Part shown: positions 57,721 through 64,000 of the stretch, one piece after another
How the letters are laid out: every line of letters begins with the position of its first letter
Position numbering within the stretch: position 1 is the first letter of the stretch
Assembly: GCF_003977685.1 (NCBI RefSeq)
Contig: NZ_RYZH01000001.1
Span: forward strand, 1-64,000
Source: Tautonia sociabilis
GTDB taxonomy: Bacteria; Planctomycetota; Planctomycetia; Isosphaerales; Isosphaeraceae
Reading direction: 5' to 3'
DNA: 64,000 bases
Notes under the pieces: generated by a model
What the model was told of the DNA's origin: nothing
Databases searched by the model: none
What the model saw: the letters and a program-made list of their open reading frames with translations, nothing else
Translations under genes and position numbers: made by a program

Positions 57721-58182
57721 ATGATCGAAGCAGGTACGCCCGCACCGGACTTCTCTCTGCTGGATCAGCACGGCAAGGCCGTGTCGCTGAAGGAGCTCAA
57801 GGGGAAGCCCGTTGTGCTCTACTTCTATCCCCGGGACGCGACCCCGGGGTGCACCACCGAGGCCTGCGACTTTCGGGACGCGATCGCCGAGTACGAGAAG
57901 GCCGGGGCGATCGTCCTCGGCGTGAGCCCGGACGGCGTCTCCTCGCATCAGAAATTCGCCGGCAAGCTTGGCCTGCCGTTCTCACTCCTGGCGGACGCCG
58001 AGAAGGAGGTCTGTCAACGGTATGGCGTCTGGCAGGAGAAGACCCTGTACGGGAAGAGGTCGATGGGGGTGGTGCGGACCACGTTCCTGATCGACTCGGA
58101 CGGCATCGTCCGCAAGGTCTTTCCGAAGGTCAGGGTTCAGGGTCACGTCGCCGAGGTGCTGGAGGCTCTTCGGTCCCTCTGA
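57721..58182 (+). CDS. bcp: Thioredoxin-dependent peroxiredoxin (Bcp/PrxQ)
   Basis: Reduces peroxides with electrons from thioredoxin. The 153-residue protein has FYPRDATPGCTTEACDFRD with the peroxidatic Cys44 and the resolving Cys49, the pair that marks 2-Cys PrxQ, and the later motif YGKRSMGVVRTTFLID. Upstream TTCCCG and TAGAGT (57624-57652), 17 bp apart, are a possible promoter. TrxB at 49.9 kb would serve the same electron path. Confidence 0.95.
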   Translation: MIEAGTPAPDFSLLDQHGKAVSLKELKGKPVVLYFYPRDATPGCTTEACDFRDAIAEYEKAGAIVLGVSPDGVSSHQKFAGKLGLPFSLLADAEKEVCQRYGVWQEKTLYGKRSMGVVRTTFLIDSDGIVRKVFPKVRVQGHVAEVLEALRSL

Positions 58183-58519
58183 GCGCCGGAAGGCGATGCC
58201 GGGGTCCGTCCTCCGGGAGCGGAGGGGATCGCCCGGGCCGGGGGGCTTTGGCCGATCGGGGCCGTCCTGGTCGATCTCTTTGGCGGGCCCGATCGGGAAG
58301 CCCTCCCCCGGAGCGATCCCGAGCGTACCGGAGCCGGGGCAGGGGGGGCGATTGTCGGCTCGTGCTCGCGAGCGAGGTCGGGGCCGGAGCCCTCGGGGAG
58401 TCGGGCCACGATCTCTCGAGGCCGGGCCTCGAGGGAATCGGATCGGAGTGACTCCGTGGGGTGCTTCCGCTTGGGCTGGGATGGCCGGGGGTGAGGGGTC
58501 AGTGGTTGCGGCGGGTCGG
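58183..58519. other. Gap between convergent bcp and sigma-factor genes
   Basis: 337 bp, no supported gene. It contains a near-perfect inverted pair CCGATCGGGGCC / GGGCCCGATCGG (about 58251-58302) that could form a terminator-like hairpin. Confidence 0.45.
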
Positions 58520-59215
58520 TCAGCCGACGCGGCGGAACTCGTCCTGGCTTTTGACTTCGAGTCCCGGGGGGGTGGGCAGGTCCAGTTCGTCTCTGCGGCC
58601 GGCGAGGTGCCGTTCGAGCTTGCGGAGGGCCTTGTACTTCTCGTCGCTGACCCGGGCGGGGTTCAGGTCGAGGGCCTCGGCGATCTCGGGGACGGTCCAC
58701 CCTCGGGTCCAGAGCTCGACGATCCGGTCCTGGCGGGGAGAGAGCACGGCGCGCCGGGCGGCCTCGAGGATCTCCCCCAGTTCCAGGCGGTCGCGGTCGC
58801 GTAACTCCCCGGCGGCGAAGCTCGGGGAGGACTCATCGAGCGGCTGGTACTTTCGCGAGCGTTGGACGCGCTTGCGGACCATGTCGATGGCGCGGACGAG
58901 CTCGCGGCGCTCGGGCGTGTCGTCGGCCAGCACGAGGTTCAGGTCGAGCTCTCCGGCGCGGGCCTTGGTCAGCAGGCGGCAGCAGACCTCCTGCGTGCAG
59001 TCGTCCCAGAGGCTGGGGTCGAGGTGGGCGTTCTTCCAGCAGACGGTGCAGTACCGCTGGATGTCGCGGACCAGCTCCGACTCGCGGGCCGAGGCCGTGA
59101 ACGCCGCCAGGCCGATGACCAGGGCGGTGACCGCCGGAGCGGAGGTGCGCCGGGCTCCTCCTTTGGCGGGAGGGCCCGGCTTCGGGGGGGATGGGGTGCG
59201 AGGATCGTCGGTCAT
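58520..59215 (-). CDS. Sigma-70 family RNA polymerase factor (ECF-like)
   Basis: A 231-residue protein with a region-2-like segment LWDDCTQEVCCRLLTKARAG, matching the DxxQEVFLRLL of ECF sigma factors. The region-4-like helix-turn-helix LSPRQDRIVELWTRGWTVPE is followed by IAEALDLNPARVSDEKYKAL. The N-terminus has a Pro-rich leader and a hydrophobic patch (28-42). Region 2 is cysteine-rich (C56, C59, C73, C78, C79), which is unusual. No anti-sigma gene adjoins. It might also be a diverged sigma-like regulator. Confidence 0.75.
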   Translation of the reverse strand: MTDDPRTPSPPKPGPPAKGGARRTSAPAVTALVIGLAAFTASARESELVRDIQRYCTVCWKNAHLDPSLWDDCTQEVCCRLLTKARAGELDLNLVLADDTPERRELVRAIDMVRKRVQRSRKYQPLDESSPSFAAGELRDRDRLELGEILEAARRAVLSPRQDRIVELWTRGWTVPEIAEALDLNPARVSDEKYKALRKLERHLAGRRDELDLPTPPGLEVKSQDEFRRVG

Positions 59216-59340
59216 AGGCTCTGGACTCCGCCTCGAAGCGGCCGGGGCCGCGTCGTGCGACCCGTTTGGCAGCGGGCCGTCCCGGACCATCGGACGGCCC
59301 GGCCGCCCGTTCTGGCCGGGGTTGCTCGGGATTTTCGTAC

Positions 59341-59365
59341 CGATCCGATCTGATCTGATCTGATC
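59341..59365. repeat. YGATC pentanucleotide microsatellite
   Basis: Five tandem pentamers, CGATC CGATC TGATC TGATC TGATC, between the HAD phosphatase stop and the sigma-factor start. It lies in the leader region of the sigma gene, about 125 nt above its ATG. Confidence 0.8.
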
Positions 59366-59403
59366 CGTCTCGGCCTCGGCTCCGGGGGGCCTTGTCTTCT
59401 TCG

Positions 59404-60117
59404 TCATTCTCCCGGGGAGGCCCGGCGACCGATCCGGGGGCTGCGCGGGGTGACGATCGTCCACCCACGCAGCATCGCCAGTTTCCGAAGCCTCCTCCCG
59501 GGGCCGACCACCACCGCCCGGCCGACCCGTTCCAGCAACGCCCGGTCGCTCCAATTATCCGCATAGGCGACCGCCGCGTCCATCGCGATCCCACGCTCCT
59601 CGGCCCAACGGCTGGCCCAATAAAGCTTACCTTCGCCATAACAGGGAGGTCCAGGCCCCAGCCCGGCGATGCGACCGTCCTCGACCCGGATCGGGGTGGT
59701 GATCAGGTCGCTGCAACCAAGGTAGATCCCCAGCGGCGAGATGACGGCGGCCGGCGACGAGGAAACGAGGACCAGCGGCGTGCCGCCGGCCCGGAGCCGG
59801 TTGAGGTGGTCGACGACTCCCTCGTACAGCCGGGGGCGGACGTGGTCTTTGAAGTTCTCGTAGGCGGCGCGTTCCAGCTCGACGAGGGGGATATCCCGGA
59901 TGAGGCGGAAGCCGTATTCCAGCAGCCGGCCGTAGTCGAGCCGGCCGAACTTGTGGCGGAAGCCGTGCAGGGCGGCGCGGAGGAGGATGGACTGGTCGAT
60001 CATCCCCCGGCGCCGGAGGAGCTTGGCGTAGAGGTACGAGGTCGTTTCCGCGAGCAGCGTGCCGTCGACGTCGAGGAAGGCGACCGAGGGGGGCTCGTCG
60101 AAGTTCGGCCAGGTCAC
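59404..60117 (-). CDS. HAD-superfamily phosphatase (SerB-like, IB class)
   Basis: A 237-residue hydrolase with the nucleophile motif FLDVDGTLLAE (D16, D18), motif II LVLVSSSPAAVISPL, a Lys in CYGEGKLYWA and motif IV AYADNWSDRALLERVG. The cap region between motifs I and II is helical. HAD-IB enzymes remove phosphate from small molecules such as phosphoserine or phospholipid head groups. The start is a GTG at 60117 overlapping the phosphohexomutase stop (GTGA), so the two genes are coupled. Confidence 0.88.
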   Translation of the reverse strand: MTWPNFDEPPSVAFLDVDGTLLAETTSYLYAKLLRRRGMIDQSILLRAALHGFRHKFGRLDYGRLLEYGFRLIRDIPLVELERAAYENFKDHVRPRLYEGVVDHLNRLRAGGTPLVLVSSSPAAVISPLGIYLGCSDLITTPIRVEDGRIAGLGPGPPCYGEGKLYWASRWAEERGIAMDAAVAYADNWSDRALLERVGRAVVVGPGRRLRKLAMLRGWTIVTPRSPRIGRRASPGE

Positions 60118-61484
60118 GAGGGGCCTCCTCCGCCGGCCAGGCGGCCGAGCGCCTCGGCCAGGGACCGGGCGCGGTCGGCGGCTCGGGCCTCGGCGATCAC
60201 TCGGACGATTGGCTCGGTGTTGCTGGCCCGGACGTGCGCCCAGGCGTCGGGCCAGTCGAGCCGGAGCCCGTCGCGGCGGTCGGCGGCTGCCTCGGGGTGG
60301 GCGGCGGCGATCCGGTCGAGGGTCGCCGCGATCGGCTCCGGGCCGGCGGGGAACTTGGCCTTCACCATGGCGAAGCTCGGCAGCTCGTCGACCAGCTCGG
60401 AGAGCCTCTTGCCGGTTGCGGCCATCAGGTCGAGCACCAGGGCGATGCCGACGAAGCTGTCCCGGACCCAGCCGACGCGAGGGTCGATCACGCCGCCGTT
60501 CCCCTCGCCGCCGATCACGGCGTCGTGCTCCCGCATGGCCTCGACGACGTTGATCTCGCCGACCGGGGTGCGGACGACCTCGCCGCCGAGCCCCCTGGCC
60601 ACCTCCTCGGCGACCCGGGAGGTGGAGAGGTTCATCGCCACCGGGCCGGGCTGCTGGGCCAGGCGGCGGCGGACGGCCAGCGCGAGGGTCAGCTCCTCGC
60701 CGATGTATCGGCCCGTCTCGTCGACGATGGCGAGGCGGTCGGCGTCGGGGTCCTGGGCGAAGCCGACGTCGGCGTCGAGGGCGGGGACGACGGCCGACAG
60801 CTCCCCGAGGTTCTCCTCGGTCGGCTCGGGGGGGTGGTCGTAGCGCCCGTCCGGCTCTCCGCCGAGCACTCGGACGGAGCACCCCAGTTGGCGGAGCATC
60901 CACACCGCCAGCCGGCCGCCGGCGCCGTGGCCGGCGTCGAGCACCACGCGGAACCTGCGGCGGGGGACCGCTTCCGGGTCGACGAGGCCGAGGATTCGAA
61001 GCCCGTGGGAGACGGGCAGGGAATGGTCCTGGGAGATCGTCCCCAGGCGGTCGGCCGGGGCCCAGCGGAAGGCCCGGCGCTCGAAGCGGTCGAGCACGGC
61101 GCGGCCCTCGTCGGGCCCGAGCACCGAGCCGGAGGCCCGGAAGAACTTCAACCCGTTGTACTCGGCCGGATTGTGCGAGGCGGAGATCTGAATGCCGCCG
61201 TCGGCGCCGCGTTCCTTGACGAGGAAGCCGAGCGTGGGGGTGGCCGTCGGGCCGAGGGCGACGGCGTTGCATCCCGAGGCCGAGAGGCCGGCGAGCACGG
61301 CGGCGGTCATCATCTCGGCCGATCGGCGGGCGTCGTGGCCGACGAGGATTCCGGGGGCGTCCTTGCCGGATCGGGAGGCGACCTCGGCGGCGTAGGAGGC
61401 GGCGAAGGCGGTCACGTCGACCGGGTCGAGCCCGTCGCCGATGATGCCGCGAAGCCCCGAGATGCTGGCGATCCGAGTCCCCAT
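60114..61484 (-). CDS. Phosphohexomutase (phosphoglucomutase/phosphomannomutase/GlmM family)
   Basis: A 456-residue alpha-D-phosphohexomutase. The phosphoserine motif ISASHNPAEYNG (Ser103), the metal loop DPDADRLAIVD, the sugar-specificity loop GGEGNGGVI and the C-terminal phosphate-binding RASNTEPIVRVIAEA are all present. The GEGNGGV loop is compatible with GlmM or PMM/PGM activity, so glucosamine, mannose or glucose phosphate remains open. ATG at 61484; the coupled HAD phosphatase may act on a related sugar phosphate. Confidence 0.92.
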   Translation of the reverse strand: MGTRIASISGLRGIIGDGLDPVDVTAFAASYAAEVASRSGKDAPGILVGHDARRSAEMMTAAVLAGLSASGCNAVALGPTATPTLGFLVKERGADGGIQISASHNPAEYNGLKFFRASGSVLGPDEGRAVLDRFERRAFRWAPADRLGTISQDHSLPVSHGLRILGLVDPEAVPRRRFRVVLDAGHGAGGRLAVWMLRQLGCSVRVLGGEPDGRYDHPPEPTEENLGELSAVVPALDADVGFAQDPDADRLAIVDETGRYIGEELTLALAVRRRLAQQPGPVAMNLSTSRVAEEVARGLGGEVVRTPVGEINVVEAMREHDAVIGGEGNGGVIDPRVGWVRDSFVGIALVLDLMAATGKRLSELVDELPSFAMVKAKFPAGPEPIAATLDRIAAAHPEAAADRRDGLRLDWPDAWAHVRASNTEPIVRVIAEARAADRARSLAEALGRLAGGGGPS

Positions 61485-61897
61485 CGTCGCTCCCCGTCCC
61501 CGATGCGATTGCGGGAGATCGCCCCGACTGCCGCTGATTCGATCCGATCCCCAGACTCTATGACGGTCCCGCCGGACGGGCAAGCCGATCGTCGGGGGAT
61601 CGCCCCCCGGAGTGGGGAGGCCTGGCGTGAGCTTCCCGGCGGCTCCGCCAGGATCCTCGCGCCCGGTGGTCGGCCAGGGGCGGTGGCTTCCAGGAAGATC
61701 ATCGCCCGGATCGCGTTGTATCCTCAAGAAATGGAGGGATCTTGCACGTCCGATCCACCCTCCCGCCGGCCAGACGGGGAGCGCTTCGGCATGTCTCGTG
61801 CCTGGAGGCCGGGCGATCGAGGCCAGGGCCTTCGGCCGTCGCGACGAGGCGCCGGTCCCGAGATCGTCCGACCCGACTCCCGACGAGGAGCGAAGCG
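61485..61897. other. Divergent intergenic region between phosphohexomutase and binding-protein genes
   Basis: 413 bp, no supported gene. A TATCCT (61719-61724) in GTTGTATCCT is a possible -10 for the plus-strand gene; no convincing -35. Confidence 0.4.
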
Positions 61898-63298
61898 ATG
61901 CCGTTGCCCAGACGAGCCGGGACCATCCTGTTGCTGATCGGGGGCCTGGCCCTGGTCGGCTGGATGGGGTTCGCCCTGACCTACGGCGTCGGGGGGACCG
62001 GAGACGACCGGGCGCCGGCCGGAGCGGTCGAAGTGGCGGTGTTCCTGCCCGAGCCAGGGGACTGGGACGACGTCCGGGAAGGGGTCTCGGCCTGCCGGCG
62101 CCGGGGACTGATCCGGGAGGTGGTCGAGCGGCCGGACGGGATCTCCTTCCGGACCGAGCGGTCTGGCCGGAGGGTGCGGCTGTCCTGGGTCCCGGGAGGG
62201 GGAGTGGTGGCGACCCGAGATCGGGTGACCCGGCTGGTCGGCCGGCCGGGGGGCCCGGCGGCGGTGGTGGGGTCGAACAACACGGTATTGACGGCCGCCC
62301 TGGCCGAGGCGCTGGACCAGGAGGTCGGGCGACGGGGGGGCCGGAGCGCCTCGGGGGGGGCCGGGCCGGTGCTGCTGGTCCCCTGGGCGACCTCGGTGAA
62401 GGTGGACCGGCCGGGGGCGGCCTCGGTGCCGCTGCTGGGCCTGTATCCGGGCCGGACCTTCCGGTTCTGCCCGAACAACCGGCAGGAGGCGGCGCTGGTG
62501 GCCCGGGTCGCGGCCGACCGGGAGGGGGTGCCGGGGGGGGCGGTGGTCGTGATCGACGGCAACGACCCGTACTCCCGGGACCTGGCCGCCGGCTTCGAGG
62601 CGGCGATGGCGGAGACGGCCCCCGAAGCGAAGCTGGTGCTGCGGAGGCTCGACCTGTCGGGGCCCGGCGCCATCGGCCCCGACGACCGCCCAGGGCCGGC
62701 GGAGCTGGCCGAGGCCGACCGCATCTGGCGGTTCGCCGAGGAGGTTCCTGGAGACGGGCCGGTCTGGGCCGTCTTGCCGTTGCAGGGGACGCCGGCCCGG
62801 CGGATGATCCGGGCGCTGGTCGACCGCTCCGGGCCGATCGGCCCCCGGGTGCTCGGCCGGCTCCAGGTGCTCTGCGGCGACGGCATCGGCCGGACGACCC
62901 TCTCCGAGCTGGCCGGCCGGTGCACGCTGCCGGTCTGGTGCGTCTCGGGCAGCGCCTTGCCGGAGGACGATGCCGGCGCTGCCGACGAGCTGGGGGGGGC
63001 GCAGGTGCTGGCGGAGATCGTCTCGGCGATCGCCCTGGTGCTCGACCGCCCGGGGGAGGAGGTCCCCGACCTGGCCGCCGCGCTGGCGGCGATCGACCTG
63101 CCGGCCGACCACCCCTTCGCCTTCGGCCGATCGCTCGCCTTCGACCCCTCCGGCGAGCGTCGGGCGGCCGACCTTGGCCACGTTCTGGCGATCCTGCCGG
63201 GTCAGGAGGGGGTGCTCGCCTTCGGGCCGGTCTCCCCGGGGGAGGTCGGGAGGCTTCGGGAGGCCGGGGAGATCGAGGGAACGCTGGCTCATCGGTGA
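61898..63298 (+). CDS. Periplasmic binding protein-like (type 1 fold) protein
   Basis: A 466-residue protein with an N-terminal membrane anchor (about 9-29, ILLLIGGLALVGWMGFAL). Two alpha/beta lobes follow, like leucine/amide-binding or LuxP-type periplasmic proteins: VEVAVFLPEPGDWDDVREG, VVGSNNTVLTAALAEALD, AVVVIDGNDPYSRDLAAGFE and FAFGRSLAFDPSGER. No ABC permease or ATPase adjoins, so it may feed a sensor rather than a transporter. The ATG at 61898 has a GAGGAG site 7 nt upstream. Confidence 0.72.
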   Translation: MPLPRRAGTILLLIGGLALVGWMGFALTYGVGGTGDDRAPAGAVEVAVFLPEPGDWDDVREGVSACRRRGLIREVVERPDGISFRTERSGRRVRLSWVPGGGVVATRDRVTRLVGRPGGPAAVVGSNNTVLTAALAEALDQEVGRRGGRSASGGAGPVLLVPWATSVKVDRPGAASVPLLGLYPGRTFRFCPNNRQEAALVARVAADREGVPGGAVVVIDGNDPYSRDLAAGFEAAMAETAPEAKLVLRRLDLSGPGAIGPDDRPGPAELAEADRIWRFAEEVPGDGPVWAVLPLQGTPARRMIRALVDRSGPIGPRVLGRLQVLCGDGIGRTTLSELAGRCTLPVWCVSGSALPEDDAGAADELGGAQVLAEIVSAIALVLDRPGEEVPDLAAALAAIDLPADHPFAFGRSLAFDPSGERRAADLGHVLAILPGQEGVLAFGPVSPGEVGRLREAGEIEGTLAHR

Positions 63299-63427
63299 GG
63301 AGCGGTTCCCGATTGAGGACCCGGCGTCGAACCGCCGGAATCCCGGACGGAGCGGAGCGAGGAGGCCGATGACGGTATCATCGGTCGGTCGAGCGATCTT
63401 GCCCACCCTCCAACGGGCTCCCTCCTC

Positions 63428-63469
63428 ATGAGCCGCGGACCCCTCGCCGACGACGGACCCTCCCGATGA
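63428..63469 (+). CDS. Possible 13-codon leader peptide
   Basis: ATG at 63428 encodes MSRGPLADDGPSR and stops at a TGA overlapping the ATG of the next gene (ATGA at 63466-63469). It could couple translation to a gene with no clear ribosome site of its own, or be chance. Confidence 0.25.
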   Translation: MSRGPLADDGPSR

Positions 63470-64000
63470 GCCTCGCCCGCCGCCTGATCGGGGCCGCCGA
63501 GCGGCCGATGGAGATCCTCGGGGCGCCGGGGATGATCGTGGGGGTCGTCTCGGTGGCGGCCTTGGGGTTCAGCCTCATCGTGCAGGCCCGGGAATACGAC
63601 CTCCTGCGCCGAACCGGGAGGGAGCTCTCGGAGCGGGCGATCGAGGACTGGGTCCGGTCGACGGCGGTGGACGAGGTCGGCCGGACGGTGGTGGACTATG
63701 CTGACTCCTGGCGGTCGGCCGAGGGGGACTCGGCCCGGGTCGAGCTGCTTCGGGGGGCGCTGGCGGCGCTGGGGGTGGCCGGGGAGCGGCAGGACCGCCG
63801 GTTCGCGGTCGTCTCGGTCGCTCGCCTGGAGGTTTCCCGGCCCGGGGGCGCTCCGGTCGCCTCTTGGTTCAGCCCGGCGCCGGCACCCCCGGGGATCCCG
63901 GAGCGGGAGCATCGGTTCCTGCTGCTCGACGGGGGGGCCGAGGCGCCTTTGGTCCTGATCGCCGGGTACCGGCCGGGGGCGATGGTGGAGGAGGCGCTGG
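63466..64000 (+). CDS. Membrane protein, N-terminal part (runs off right edge)
   Basis: 178 residues are visible from the ATG at 63466. A membrane helix (about 22-41, GMIVGVVSVAALGFSLIV) is followed by a helical extracytoplasmic segment (REYDLLRRTGRELSERAIED) and then a mixed alpha/beta region. Such an N-terminal helix with an extracytoplasmic domain is common in sensor kinases and cyclases, and the gene follows a binding-protein-like gene by 167 bp. The catalytic part is outside the window, so no family is assigned. Confidence 0.65.
   Translation, partial: MSLARRLIGAAERPMEILGAPGMIVGVVSVAALGFSLIVQAREYDLLRRTGRELSERAIEDWVRSTAVDEVGRTVVDYADSWRSAEGDSARVELLRGALAALGVAGERQDRRFAVVSVARLEVSRPGGAPVASWFSPAPAPPGIPEREHRFLLLDGGAEAPLVLIAGYRPGAMVEEAL

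Noticed and set aside
63320..63337. CCGGCG-TCGAAC-CGCCGG hairpin after the binding-protein gene
   Set aside because: A 6-bp stem in GC-rich DNA without a T tract is expected by chance too often to call a terminator.

Overview
This is about 64 kb of very GC-rich bacterial chromosome, and the gene content points to a planctomycete, most likely of the Isosphaeraceae type. The marks are a DUF1559-type prepilin N-terminus at the left edge, an LEPR-XLL-like signal on a Calx-beta/FG-GAP surface protein, a Minf_1886-family protein, and a TPR / TolQ-like / prenyltransferase-fold gene row of a kind seen in Planctomycetes. There are no rRNA or tRNA genes, no insertion sequence and no CRISPR array that I can recognise. 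The genus call is inference.

Layout. 1-8.9 kb: partial prepilin and small lipoprotein, clpX, a J-domain protein, an FAD oxidoreductase, then a reverse-strand block of methyltransferase, small membrane protein, Minf_1886 protein and beta-ketoacyl synthase, and a Trm112-like protein. 8.9-17.3 kb: a single-direction block of intact virion genes (terminase large subunit, portal, small membrane protein, scaffold-like protein, DUF5309-type capsid, connector-like proteins, tail-like protein), with no integrase, repressor, replication, lysis, tape-measure or tail-tube gene. 17.9-20.6 kb: convergent egtB and egtD (ergothioneine). 20.6-25.4 kb: housekeeping genes (phosphofructokinase, S4 protein, CvpA-like protein, RmlD-like reductase, pyrophosphatase, a hypothetical). 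25.3-30.7 kb: the conserved prkA / DUF444 / spoVR stress module. 31.1-39.8 kb: a polytopic membrane protein, a membrane-anchored prenyltransferase-fold protein, an ExbB/TolQ protein without a visible ExbD, and a 1080-residue TPR protein, with a 29-bp minisatellite inside.

40-44 kb: pstSCAB phosphate importer behind a Pho-box-like promoter. 44-49.5 kb: a repeat-bearing gap, dcd, a small hypothetical, an M20 amidohydrolase, a GCS2-family ligase, an OmpR/PhoB-type response regulator and a long-tailed CsrA. 49.9-58.2 kb: thioredoxin reductase, FtsH, the Calx-beta/FG-GAP protein, a PfkB kinase, archease and a Bcp peroxiredoxin. 58.5-64 kb: a sigma-70-like factor, a HAD phosphatase, a phosphohexomutase, a periplasmic binding-protein-like gene and the start of a membrane protein that runs off the edge.

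The most unusual item is the minimal capsid and DNA-packaging module at 8.9-17.3 kb. Its genes are intact and tightly coupled, and it lacks everything a self-sufficient phage needs, so a domesticated or gene-transfer-agent-like particle is a live possibility beside a prophage remnant. Other notable items are the Pho-box promoter with a half-site echo at the response regulator, a CsrA tail built from a GCCGAG microsatellite, a TolQ-like gene without its usual partner, and a cysteine cluster in a sigma factor.
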